From positions 80,255 through 144,254 of the forward strand of contig WNNJ02001279.1 of assembly GCA_012934845.2 (NCBI GenBank): a DNA stretch of 64,000 nucleotides, read 5' to 3'. Shown here one piece after another: positions 32,367 to 46,400 of the stretch. The translations under genes were made by a program, and so were the position numbers. Within the stretch, counting starts at the first letter, position 1. Every line of letters begins with the position of its first letter. The stretch comes from Pomphorhynchus laevis. Taxonomy: Eukaryota > Acanthocephala > Palaeacanthocephala > Echinorhynchida > Pomphorhynchidae. Under the pieces are notes generated by a model, which did not search any database, had not been told where the DNA came from, and worked only from the letters and a program-made list of their open reading frames with translations.

Positions 32367-34444
32367 ATGCAAAATTGCAATCCGGTTTTACATCCAGATG
32401 AACATATTGATCACGTGATAAACAGTATTATATCCGATAGCTCCATCATAATTATTGATGATAGCGATCAAAGCCAATCAAATATTAGTAATGAAGCACT
32501 GATTGGCCTTGAAGGCAACATTGCCATTTCATCAATAGAATCTAAGCAGCTTGATGATGAAATTGGTTTAGTAAGTGCTGAGGTAAATATTGGTATCTTG
32601 TTGCGTTTAGGTATGTTACACGACACTTGAATTTAATTCCAATATTTTGAAGTTGTAAAATATTATTCGCGTTTGGTCTGTATTAAACAAGCTTATAAAT
32701 TATGAATTAAATTTTTCTAAAATATATTTATCTTAATTTGTTTTATCTCATTATACTAGTATTTAATTAAAAACAGGCTTTGTGAATTTCTAATTAGTTT
32801 CCACCAAAACTAACAATGTCAAATTATTAATCTACATGTTAAAATATATTTGGTAATGTTTATAAGAGTAAATAAAAATGGAAATGGTTTAATGTACCGG
32901 CTTATTAACAACTAATAATTAAAATTAATCTAATTATAAATTTAATTATGAATTTCAAAATTGGTTTTATTATGAATTTCAAAATAGGTTTAATTATGAA
33001 TTTCAATATGACTTTTAAAATTATGAATTCCAAAATTGGATTATTCATGAGTTGCAAAATGAATTTAATTATGAATTTAAAAATTGGTTGAATTATGAAT
33101 TCAAAAATGAATTTAATTAGGAATTTCAAAATTTATTTATTTATGAATATTAAAATTAGTTTAATTGTGTCTTTAAAAATTGGTTTATTTTTAAAAATGA
33201 AAATAAAAATAACAAAAATTTTAAATAGAGCAAATAAAATGAATAAAGAAATGTATTTAGAACTTACTAAATTAAAGGATAACTATATAATAACAACTAT
33301 TGATAAAGCTAGTAATATATTTGTCTTAATATTCAAAAAAGCACTTTTATGATATTATAATATATCATTATATATTATAATGATTTAAATCTAAACACAA
33401 CATATGAATGTAGTGACTTAAATTTAGAAACAATTATTACAAGTCACTGTTCTATAATGGATAAAAAGGGTATAAATTTGAATTAGATAATAAAACTATA
33501 CCTATATTATATCGGAATCCAAAATTACATAAAAATCCAATAAAACCTAGGTTCATATGTAGTGCGTTTAAATGTACATTTAAACCACTTTATGTTTATA
33601 TAAATAAAATACTTAAAGCCATTAAAGCACACTTTAAAAAATATTGCAAGGTAATCGAAATGAGTACTGGTATAAAACACTATTTCAGTATTAATTCTAC
33701 AAAAGAATTTTTAGAACAGACAAAAGGAATAAATTTTCAAAATATAAATACATACGATTTTAGTACGCTTTATACAAATCTAGATTTAGTAGATATTAAA
33801 GAAGCGTTAGTAAAATTAATTAATCTTATATTCGGAAAAATATATACATATATATGTTATAATAACTATAACGCCTATCAAACAAAAATTAAACCATCAA
33901 GTAAATATAAATATATGGATAAAATTGAATTAATAGAATCCTTAAATATTTTGATAATTTTGAAATTTTTTTGATACAAATAATATCATTAATATTATAT
34001 TGATATTATTTTGATAGTATAATTCTTTGTTAAAATTAATAACAATATTTATATATACAAATTAAGTGACAATGTACAGAATTATACAAGTACATCAACT
34101 ATGTGCATCGACATCTTTTTATAGTCTATTTTAAACTTTTTGTATTTAAAATCTTACATTTAATATTCTAATTAAATCATAGTAATTTTTGGTTAATGAA
34201 CGTTTTAAATTTCTGTTTATGTAATTAGGTAAATTCATGTTATAGTTGATGTCCTATTAACACTTCCATTTGTTTTTGGATAGATTGCATCCTTGCAAGC
34301 AAATCTACGAAAAGCTAGACGCCGACTAATTTTATTAAAGAACAAACGGGCCGAATTAGTATCGAATGATGTCGAAATGTGTGACAAACTGAACAGCGAT
34401 TGCAATCTGATTACAATTGATTCTGGCAAATTAACAGTTTCAAC
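32367..34444 (+). CDS. CHAF1A: CAF-1 p150 exons 1-2 (N-terminus)
   Basis: Exon 1 (32367-32570, 68 codons) starts MQNCNPVLHPDEHIDHVINS and ends at a perfect GTAAGT donor. Exon 2 (34284-34444) begins IASLQANLRKARRRLILLKN and leaves two bases for the next codon. Exon 2 is the only basic helical segment and is probably all that is left of the KER region. Assignment of exon 1 rests on splice phase and the SIM-like IIIIDDSD; it is less certain than the downstream exons. Confidence 0.7.
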
Positions 34445-37400
34445 GTAATCTTATATATAAGTTTAAAAATACTTATAATTTATTAATATGAACCAATATT
34501 ATAATTTAATATAGATATTATAATTTTATTTCGGTATTTACATTAATATATGCTTACCAATATTATAATATCAATATTATAAGATAATATTAATTAACTT
34601 ATTAATAATGGCTTTTTTATTTGTTATATCTGTAAGTCTGTTTAAACACAGTGTGTCCCATATATTACAGTATGTATGTTGCCCATATATTACAGTATGT
34701 CCAATATATACTGTGTGGCCCATATATGCAGTTCGGCTCATATTTACATCATTTTGCATATATACAGTATGCCCAATATATACAGTGTGTCCATGTTAGT
34801 ATGACCCATATATCCTAGGTGTCCTATATATTCAATGCGACATCCTTATTTTATGCTTATTTCATTCTTATGATTTATTAGGATCCAATAACTAACGAAG
34901 CGGTTACATTCTTAAAACGTCGATTAATGAAAATTAACAGGGGCAGCTTTATAAAATCTTAAATATCAAATTTTAGTAAATGCTTTTATTTGATTGGTAA
35001 CGAGTAAATTTCTTTAATTCGTTTACCGTGTGATTTGCCGAAATCAAATATTTGCACACTTGAGAATCATTGAAAACGTTTATTTTTATCTAAAACGTTA
35101 ATTTTATTTTCCAAAGTAAATTATTTTCAAAAAGTGTTAACTCATATAAAATTAATTTAATCAAAATATTATTAATTTTAAGAACTGACACAAAACAAAG
35201 AATAACGCTAATTGAAATAAGGTCAAATGTTTTGATGGCATAAAGGCCAATGTTTTGATGGCATAAAGGCCAATGTTTTGATGGCATAAAGGCCAATGCT
35301 TTGATGGCATAAAGGCATATCATTATTAACAATTTAATTAAATTATTAAGCTTATTTCATTAAATTTTAAAAATAAAAATAGACTTTAAATCTATTTAAG
35401 TGTTATATTGCATAAAAAAATTTCAAAATAATTTCAATATAATCTTTGAAATTTAAAGTATTAAATTGATAAAAGTGACATACATATTTGATAATGAAGT
35501 ATATTATCCCCATCAAAATATTGCACGCTTGAAATTTAATAAATGTTTGCTCGTTTTGTATGAATTCAAATTGCTAGCTAGAGAAATTTTCATTTATAAA
35601 TAATCCGGGAAATCATTATATACATTTAATTAAGATAATCAATCAATATCGATGGTGCTTTTATTTCCGTATACACGCCATATTTTTATTTTAACATGAA
35701 TGAAATCAATTGTATTCATTGACAATTGTATTCATGTGTTCAATGTATGCAACCTGATTATAATCAATATATATTAATAAAGAAGTAATATATAATCACG
35801 AATAACTTATTGTTATTAATAACAATAACTTATTGTTATTGTTAATAACTTAATCACGTTATTCGTGATTAATATATTAATCACGAATAACGAATAATAA
35901 ATTAATAATGAATAACGTGATAAATCGTCGGCGTCCATGATTTGCATATTTATCTATCTGATTTTTCTGAATATTTATATACTGGAAATACAAAATATTT
36001 CTGATTTTACTGACGATTTAGCTTGCTGCCCTTTTCAAATTTTATGTTTTTATCTCTTAGTTTATTTCAAGTACAAAAACTAAGATATAAAAATATAAAA
36101 TTTGAGAGGGCGACAAGCCAAATCGTCAATAAAATCAAAGAGAGTTTTTATTTCTAGTTTGGATGCATATATTATTGTATATATAATATAGTTGTGATTA
36201 TATTATAAATATATATAATATAATAAATATAAATATTATAAATAAATATTTATATTATAAATATATATAATCTTAGTTTATATCTATAATCGAATTATTA
36301 TCTGACCACCTTGATATATTAAAAATTCTAACGCATTTTTACTACCAAAGTAATTCAATGTTTCTAATACGCCTCTTTGATTAATCGTTCAATTAGCTGC
36401 AGTAAAACAGCAAAAGCAACAAAGTCATCAAATCAATTGGGATTAAATAATGAGAAAGCACGTGTTTCTATCCTGAACTTTTTCAGTCCAATTCGATCAT
36501 CTTCGATGTCAAAATGTGATTTTCCCGAAAAGGTTAGTATACTCTTGCTGTTGAATTTTGCAAGCTGCTTGCCGTTCAATTTCTTTTAGAAAACGCTTGT
36601 TTACGGATTTTCGGATTTTCAAATGAGTTCCACGGTTAGGTTGGCCATTTGTAACAGGGCAACAGGATTTTTAAAAGAATCAGACATTTCAGCTATACAC
36701 GATCGCATACGATCTAATGTACACTTTTTTAGAATTCTAAATTTCCTTTATTTTATTTTTTTGACAGACTGCAAAGATCAACACGAAAAACGTAATATGT
36801 AGTATGAAAAGTAGAACTGTTGATAATACCATATTTACAAGGTAAATTGTGCCTTTTTAATATGCGTGTGCCTTTATGTGCCTTTTTAGATATCTGCTTG
36901 TCTGTTAAAATTTTATTTAATGTAAAAGTTGCTTTCTTCAATTATTCTGTGTAACTTATCATGTACAATGATAAGATATTATAGAGTATCCAAGTAGTAG
37001 GAAAGTATTTGCTGAGTTTATTAGCTGGAGTTTACATAACGTGAACATTGCCCACCTTAATCCGTCTTTGGGTTCTAATTAGAAAATATTTGAGTAGGCG
37101 AAGTCTTGTGCTGGTTTATTTTTCTTGGGCTCGAAATTATTAACAATTTTAATTGATTATTTTTATTAATAACTTTAGCGGAATGCTATAATCATATAAT
37201 TCATTTCAACTATTAATGCATTTAATAGTTGAAATTAATTTATAATGCATTAATTAATTTATAATGTATTAATGCATTTATTCTTTAATTTGCATTTATT
37301 AAATTTAATTTTAATTTGACTTTAAATTTAACTATAAATGAATTTAAATTAATTTATATTAATTTGTGTTTTTGTAAAAACACATTTTAGTTTAAATGAA

Positions 37401-40400
37401 AAACATAAACTAGAATATATACCGGCAATATATTTTAAAATAGCAAAATTCAAAGCATTTGCCAGAGTTTAATTTTTTTGTTGTAATGGTATCTTGTTTA
37501 CTGATAGCGATTCGAATGATGAGGTGTTACTAGTCACGGACAGCGAAGCTTCACTCAGTAACATTATTACTCCAATTTATACTTTGAAATACTTTCATTT
37601 CGACATGAGTTATCATCGAATGCCACCGTACTATGGCACTTGGAATAAAGCATCTCAAGTGATTTCTTATATAAATCCATTGGCAAAAGATCTTGTAGGT
37701 TTGTTTTTTTGAGTATTTATATTTTAATCTTTAAGATGTGATTTTATCATGGAAGGCCATTATTAATTACGAATTAGATTCTGATGAAGAATGGGAAGAT
37801 AACGCTCCCGGTGATGAACTTGAGGTAAGGAGGCATTTAATGATGTTGTAATAAAATTATATGCTTACAATGAGCAGATTTAAAGGTTGGTTTGGTGTAT
37901 ATACGGTTGATTGATTGTATTCATCTTTCTTGAGATCTTGTTTATGCAAAATGTCAGTTTTAATCGACGAAGAAACGTGTGCAAAAGGTTCACGTTTCAA
38001 TCATAGCGCCATTTTTATAATCAAATGAAAGTCAATTTTACTATTTTTGTGTAAGTGCACTGGCATCTCACAAAAATACCTACTTGCATAATTATCATGC
38101 AAGTAGGTATTATGACTTAATATACAACATTATGATTTGCATCGGACATAAAGTATATTATTTGCTTTTCCCCAATGATGAATTATAACAGGTAATATAT
38201 TAAATATTAATGTTATTTTTTAAAAGCTGTTAAAATTTAAAAAAAAATATTTTTAAATCGATACATTATATTTAAAAATATTTTTCATCTAAGTTTCTTT
38301 TAATGTTCTGATTTTTTATTGTTAAACACCTCAATTTCGTAATATTGTTTAGTCAAATGATGAGCGAAGTGCAGATGAAGATTGTGAAGAAATGCAAGAT
38401 GGATTTTTTGTACCAGCTGGTCATCTTTCAGGAGATGAACTTGATCGCAGTGACGAAGATCTTAGCGATGTAATTACTACCTTTTAAATAATGAGTTAAT
38501 TGAAATCAATTCAATTGTATAATAAGATTATACTATGCAATTACTTAACGACAGAACGCTGCAAAATTATTTTAGCCACTGGTTTGTCGAATCGCAATGA
38601 CCGAGGCGCTACTTCGGGCGCCTCGAAATATAAAATATAAAATAATTTATATTCTATATAATATAAATTAAAAATGATTTTAATTAATTAAAATTAATAT
38701 TTTATAATTTTAATTTTATTTGTCATAAAGACTTTTGCATGAGTCTTTACAATTTATAATTTTTGTTTAATAAATGTGCAATTAAGGAATTTAAGTTGGC
38801 TAAATTAAATTAAGTGTATGCAACAATTGTAAATTTTAAATAAATTCAGTAATTGCATATGATGCAGTTAAATATAAATAACTTTAAAAATAATTTTGAA
38901 TAATCAAAATTATTTATTTATTATTTATTTTTCTATATTCTCCAGATTTATATTTCAAATTGATATTCAATACAATAAAATTATTATGTGTTTTATAAAA
39001 ATATATTTTTTTATTAAAATTCTTATTTTTAAACAATAATTTGTAAAGGATTATTATTATCAAAAATTTCACACGCTCGTAGTATTTTTTTATTTTTAAA
39101 AATTACGAATTAACTTTTGTTTTAAATAAACGACTTTGATAAAATAATAAAATTGGTATAAATGATAAATATTTACTTCTCACGAATTTAGCTTTTTCAA
39201 TCCTGCCTTCTGTTAACAACATGAATAGGACTTCACAAAAATAGGAAAATCGCCTAATTTTGAAATTTAAATTATTAAATTTTATAGGTATCCTTACCTT
39301 TTATCACGCCAAACACTTCTAAGCTTGGTAGTCTTTTTACGCATTACATTGCGTTTTCACCCCATTAACAATTTACCTAAAGAACTTTTACCGTTTCGAA
39401 ACTGTAAAAGTTCTTAGTAATCAGAATACTCCATCTGATCACAACGCTCTAATTAGCTCTAATTAATGTACACCACCCTATACATTTTTCAATTAGCTAT
39501 CCGATCCACTCTCTCCATTCGCACTTTCTAAATCTCTTTATTTAGTAGTTGGTGATTTCAACATTTGTATCGAAATGCTTACTGCAAAATTTACGATATA
39601 TGTATTTCATCTTCTTCTATCATTTGCTTTATGGTATTTTAGATTGCATATCCGTCAGCCATACTGCACTTCCCATCCCTCGTTTTTGTCTCTAACACAG
39701 GCTTTGCTGATCATTTTCTTGTGTCCATTACATTTTATCTATACGCATCTATTGCAACCTTTAAGCCCGCATTAGGTCAACCATAGAATAAGCTTAACGA
39801 CATTTTCATCTTTAGCTATTCTAAGGTATCAATTCATGACGGTTGATGAGGGCGGTGGAAAAACGCCATTTTATTTATCTAAATCATATTTTATTGTTAT
39901 CTACGTTGCCCACATAGTGAGTGTACAAGTTTCATCCACCAACACCGTTACTCTTATCATCTACTGATTTTCCTAATGACTTTTGAAAACAGAAGCTCGA
40001 CCTTTCTTTTATTAATAAACAAACGTGAAACGTCTCGAACATGCTCGTAGCTCGTCCAATTTCTCGACATTATATCCCCTCGACCCCAAATCTTTCGCCA
40101 ACTACTTGAAAATAAAATTCCGGATTTCTTAGATTTACCTAACTTTCGACACTTGTGATCTTTACAATCACATCTACTACCTGAGTTGTTTCATTTTCTT
40201 TCAATTTATATCTACGAAGTCCATTACCATAACTGAAGTTAGTAATCAGTTAACTCATTTTCTCACATAACTTTAACTCATCTATATGAAATTTTCACCC
40301 TCTCTTCGGAAGACTGATATTATTCGTTCACTACTATGTGGACGAATAATTTCTCTATTTCTATCGCAAATCAGTTTTCTTTTCTTTGGAGTCTTTATTG

Positions 40401-43400
40401 ATTACAACTGAATTTGTTTCTGCATTTCATCAACCGTAAAGTTCGATCCTGTCTTATTCCTTCCGATCTTTTCCGCATTCGTCGAAATGTAACTTATTCA
40501 ATATTTCTAAAGTAACCATCATATTTGTTTTCCCCGCATTAGCTACTCCATCAACATCTAATTAACTCTGTCATAAGTGTAATATGTTCTCTTACACTAC
40601 ATTCTTTACACCACATCTCGTATTTTTCTATTTATTAGTCGCTTCGTTGGCATTTCTTAACACATTGCAAAACTTAAATGGCTTAACATCTACCAGGGTC
40701 TAAATTTTCATTTGCATATTATCACCTTTTGATTTAACTATCACCCAATTTGCTCTCCATAAGTCCAAACTCAACATTGACGTTTTCTCTTATCGTTTAC
40801 TCTTCGATCAGAATGAAAGTCTCAATAAATTTCACAAACTTTGGTTTGCTATTATTTCATATTGCAACACCCATGTTTGGTACTCGCTACCACAAAATTT
40901 TCGCACAGCTCCTCACTGGTGGTTTTCAAGAAGTATCTTCGACATTCAAACATGATGGAAGCCAGCTGTGGTGCACTGTAGAATGTTGAGTCTTGCATTT
41001 GTGTTTTCTTTCTATATTGCTTTATTACAGTGTTAAACGCCTTGTCTATTTTTGATATTAACCTTTTATTTGGTAAATATTCAAAAGACTCATATCTTTC
41101 TCATGTGATCTTGCAAGTGTTTAGAATAATCTGATTTAAGTTGAGCATAGAGGGCTCAACTGAATCATTCTATGGTGCTATGAATCGCATTAGGGATGAA
41201 TCCTAAACCACTTTACTATACGATGTTATCTTTTCACTGATTTGGGCAAACTCGCGTAATAACTTTTGATTCATAATATAGGATACATCTATGGAATGAA
41301 AGTTCACTACGTTCAGAATATTATTTAACTGAAATTCCGGGATGTACCGTGTATGAAACCCTCTGCTGTCATTACCAATTTCATTGATCAATTATTTATC
41401 CAGGAAACATGGGGTTATGGACAGATAGCACGACAAGCCTGTGCTTCCGACCAATAGATCAATTAGAATTTATGTCCACACAACGGACACTGGTAAGCTG
41501 GGACATCCAAAATCTACTCATATCGTTGCATTTCTGTCTGCGTAAGCGTAAGATATATCGGAAGAAAGCTTCTTTAGTCTTAATATCTGAACGTAGCGAA
41601 CTTTGATTCGACAGATGTGTCCTATTTTATGGTGCGAAAGTTTTAACGCGACGCTTGCCCAAATCAGTGAAAAGGTAACATCTTATAATAAAATAATTTT
41701 ATATCCTTACCGGAATGTGGAGAGGGGCAAACCTACTCGATTTACTACACCTGCTACAATTCAAAATAAAGCATCGCATATAAACTATCGTTATTCGCTA
41801 TGAGCTCTATTGAACTATGCAGCTCATCGATTCGATGTGTTGAAAAATAAAATACAATTCGCTGATAACACTAGATACGTCGTTTAATTGTCTAAAATAT
41901 TAACATACACCTAGATACTTCTGTATTTTGCAATGAATGCTTTAGTATTTTCTACATTCCACTCATAAAATATGTGGTTCAAAAGACACTTTCATTTGGT
42001 ATCCTTTTAGCAAATATTTGAATATTACGAAGAAAAACCGATGAACTTGTGCAGAAAGTCTCTTTTAGAAGTGCGGTATGAAATTTTTATAAATAACCTT
42101 TGAAACCTAGTGAACACTAACAACGAATATCATCTACATCAATAAATAATAATGAAGGTTTTAGTTTTGAGAGATCCACCACATGTCGTAAGAACGTAAC
42201 ACAGCTCGGTGTTGTTGGTACTTGACTATTCGAAAGTCAATTTGAGCGGACGTTATTTAACGTCGTTATAATTAATTATCACACTGTTTCGTACTGTATT
42301 TCGACATCCACGTATTTAATTATCACAAGGTTCCCAAAATGTGAGAGTATTAAAAAAGAATTAATCTCGTTGAACGCGGTATTTTCGTACCATTAGTTTT
42401 CGCTGCATATGGCGACATCAGTGAGTGATCGTTACGAATTATAAAACGTATCACACGAATACAATCGATATAAGATTATTGATAAGATTTAAACAATAAT
42501 ATTAGTTATATAATCACGTTTGTCCAATATTTTAGTACTTTATTATCCTAATATATTATTTATATTATCGTAAAATTTTATTCATTTTTTGCATATTCAT
42601 ACGGATTATTCATATTCCTTTACATACAAAATTGTATTTTCAAACCAAGACCGAAGAAAAAACAATGGAGGTGGCTAAAATGAAATTTGAAAATTGGTAC
42701 ATTGAGGCTAGTAGAAAAAAGTTGAAGCGACTAATACCGAAATGTTTCGGTTGCGCATGGACTGGAACAATAGAATATGATTCAACAAAAAAGATGTTTG
42801 AAGAATATAAGGTTTTTTTTGACAATTCTCATACATTTAAACATTTTTCATTTTAGACATGGACAATAACATACACAGCACCTGATTTACCACAATCTGA
42901 AAACGGTTTGATAGATTCCAGTCCATATTAATTGCCAAAATCATTAATACATTTAGGTAACACCAACAATACGAAGAAGACAGCAAAAAAGCAACGAAAG
43001 CAAATTAGTCTAAAATTAACAAAAGGTGGTTGTTAAAGTATAAAGTTTTAAACAATAGAATATTTATATTTATTAATATAGAATATTTATTATTATATGA
43101 TAAATTATTATTTAATATATGATTTGCATATAAGATTATGATAAGATTTTATTCCTTTATGATAAGATTTTAGCAATAATCTTGATAATATGTGATATAG
43201 TCAGGTTTACCCTTATATCCTAAATTTGCACATGATATTGCCGATCTTGTACGAACTCCTTCATTTAATAGCAGAAAATGTAAGCTCAAACGTATAGAAA
43301 TTAGTGCAACAGTATTCTTCACCATCCCCATATACATCCTAAATTTGTTAAGCAAGCATTGTATCAGAAACACCATCTGCTTTGATGTTTATCAATTCAT

Positions 43401-46400
43401 GGTCATATTCCATTTCACAGCATCGATTTAAACTGTTGGTGTCATTTCTGCGGATTATCATATTCGTCCCTTTTACACGATTCTTCATGTATACTTTTAT
43501 CAACTTAAGGCTAGGTAAAGTTTGATAGATTTAGTTCTCCTAACTCAAAATTCGCCCTGTTCCTTCCTACTGCACAAGGTTTAAATTTTTTGATTAAAAT
43601 CTCGAAACTATAACTTCTGTCGTATTTAATATTTTAATGTGTTTTATTCTTTATCAGAAGGTGTTGTGGATAAAATAGATCCATTATATGTGACAAGTTT
43701 TGAATATTAGTATAACACTGTGGTATATTATACAACCACAGTTTAAATCAGATACGTTACTTGCACGATGTCATGAAAAACGTTGTCAAAATAATGGTAG
43801 AAATTCAATCAATTAAATCGCTTTGATTATTAATTTATAATTAATTATAATTAATAAATATAATCCACTATTTTGAAGATAGCCTCGCCTGATGGTGCAA
43901 ACTGTAGATGGTACATATAGATGGTACAAGCTATCATTACTACGGGCAAATAACTTCTACTTGGAGACTATGTAGGAGTCTCCAAGAAGATACTAATTTA
44001 AAATGTACTATGCAAAAATATCGCACAGAAATATTGCATCTTTCTAAAGCCACATTGCTACGAAATTATGCCTAAATCGAAAGTTGGCTAATCAATTATG
44101 AATTAATGCCTAAAGGGCATTATGATTTCATCATTGTAAAAATGGTGAAATTTTGACATATTTATTTTCGTGCGAACAATTATTGCTTTAGGTCAAGAGG
44201 CTGCAGTGCGTGATTTCATTAAAATAAAACTAACCAAAATAGAAAAACTCAAAGTAGAAAATAAAAATAGATATGGGAGCAGATAGAAATCAACGTAATA
44301 ATCAAAATATCATAATTGAAAAATGGAGCGAATGAATTTAACTTTCAGTTAGAAAGTCGGTATACCGTATTTTGCTCATCAGTAGGAGATAATCTCCACC
44401 GCTGGGCATAGATTAATCGCTATTTGAACTGCTGGGTTTAGATAGAGCTTCATAGACGATTCAATTGACTTATAGCATAATACTATAGGCTTCATAGAAT
44501 GTATTTACGCAAACACCGATTTGACTAAGCGTTATATCAAAAGTTAAGATAAAAAGCAGCGTAAAAGATAAAAAGCATCGAACTTTCGGAAATAAAGCAG
44601 TTTGGCCGTATTTTGGCTCATCAGTAGGACCACTGATGTGTGCAGAGAGTAAAATATGATATATCTATTCCAATGAGAATAGATTTTATCGAATATGATC
44701 AATGCTATGTACAATTTTAGCTTTGTTTGACTCTAACACCTATTTATTACAGAAAATTGTTTAAAGCTTAAAAAATTTTTAATTGTTTTACTTTGCGACA
44801 TTTTAGAGTCAGGAAGTGAACACCATCCAGGAATAATTCCTACCAGTATCGAAAAAGACAAACAAGCTAAGCGTATGTTTATAGAAAAGTTTATAGGAAA
44901 AAATTTTCTAGAAATTTTTTTATGAATACAAACTAGTTATATCTCTTTTTAATATTCTCGTCTCCTGAAAACCAAATAGTATTGACATTCTATTTTGCAT
45001 AAAACAGTAAAATTATTCTCTCAATAAATAAAAAATTAATTAATTATTAATTAGAAAATAATTTAATTTTGATTTATTATAAATTATATTAATAATTGAA
45101 TTTAATTAATAGTTATTAATTGAAATTAGTTATTATACTGCGGGAATATAAAATTACCGCAGTGTAAAGTACCAATGGAAATTGTATCGTCCCTACTTAA
45201 CGATTTCACTTTCTTTACTTACATTTTTGCGTTTTCTTAGTTATGCAGTTATGAAAATCAATATTTTGAATAATCTCCAAAGGCACGGTCATTTTATTAT
45301 TATGATTTCGATATCTAATTGCTAAATCACATGCGTAATTATATTTCAAATAATGAAATGTTTATTAACTATCTTTTATTCCTGAATTTTAATATTAAGT
45401 AATATAATTATATGATATAATCAAAATAATTATAATATTATTATATAAATTATTATAATTAATAATAATTAATTATTAATTAATTATTATTAATTAATTT
45501 TCATGAGAGAGTGAGACCATTCCGCGTGAATTATGTACGCAATCATTTTTAGCCAGACGCGGAAGAACGACGATAATAGTAGCAAGTACCGTTTCGTCAT
45601 CACAATGACTCATCAGTGCTATATCCCTCCCACTGCTGGATACAAAAAAGGACTGGCAGACGGCACACGAGTCATGTGTATGAAGTATCAGAAAGATTTC
45701 TGGTAACTTCACATTGAGTGCTAAATTAGCACTACTGCTTCACCAAATTGGATCATTAGCAAAAGCACCGGCCAATGCCAGCGCATGTCTCTTTTATCGC
45801 TAATATCTTTTTTAATTTTCAAGAAAGAGTGAGACCATTCTGCGTGAATTATGTACGCAATCATGTTTAGCCAGACGCCGAAGAAAGACGATAACAGTAG
45901 CAAGTATCGTTTCTTCATCACAATGACTTATCAGTGCCAGATCCCTCCCACTACTGGATACGGAGGAGGGCTGGCAGACGGCACACGAGTCATGTGTATG
46001 AAGTATCAGAAAGATTTCTGGTAACTTCACATTGAGTGCTAAATTAGCACTACTGCTTCACCAAATTGGATCATTAGCAAAAGCACCGGCCAATGCCAGT
46101 GCAGGTCTCTTTTTTATCGGCTATCTTTTTTAATTTTCAAGAGGGAGTGTGAGACCATTCCACGTGAATTATGTACGCAATCATGTTTAGCCAGACGCCG
46201 AAGAAAGACGATAACAGTAGCAAGTATCGTTTCTTCATCACAATGACTTATCAGTGCCAGATCCCTCCCACTACTGGATACGGAGGAGGGCTGGCAGACG
46301 GCACACGAGTCATGTGTATAAAGTACCAGAAGGACATCTGGTAACTTCACATTGAGTGCTAAATCAGCACTACTGATTTCAGCACTAAATCAGCATACAT

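Larger units (their letters stand above)
45497..46385 (-). repeat. Tandem array of ~320-bp units carrying hammerhead sequences
   Basis: Three head-to-tail units start at about 45497, 45815 and 46135 (periods 318 and 320). Each runs from GTGAGACCATTCC(G/A)CGTGAATT to GCACCGGCCAATGCCAG. They are GC-richer than the host intron and flanked on both sides by TTAATTAATTATTA tracts. Unit 1 keeps an intact ribozyme core on the minus strand; units 2 and 3 share two changes in it and are closer to each other. The array sits in CAF-1 intron 12. Confidence 0.93.

Noticed and set aside
36753-36941. 62-codon minus-strand open frame
   Set aside because: It is antisense to CAF-1 exon 5, which has matching splice sites and phase.
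44192-44253. Extra CAF-1 exon (QEAAVRDFIKIKLTKIEK)
   Set aside because: Splice sites are good, but including it breaks the reading phase into the next well-supported exon.
45494-46350. Repeated minus-strand open frames of 66-78 codons in the 320-bp units
   Set aside because: They recur because the unit recurs, differ in frame use, and overlap a structured RNA; no protein family is recognisable.
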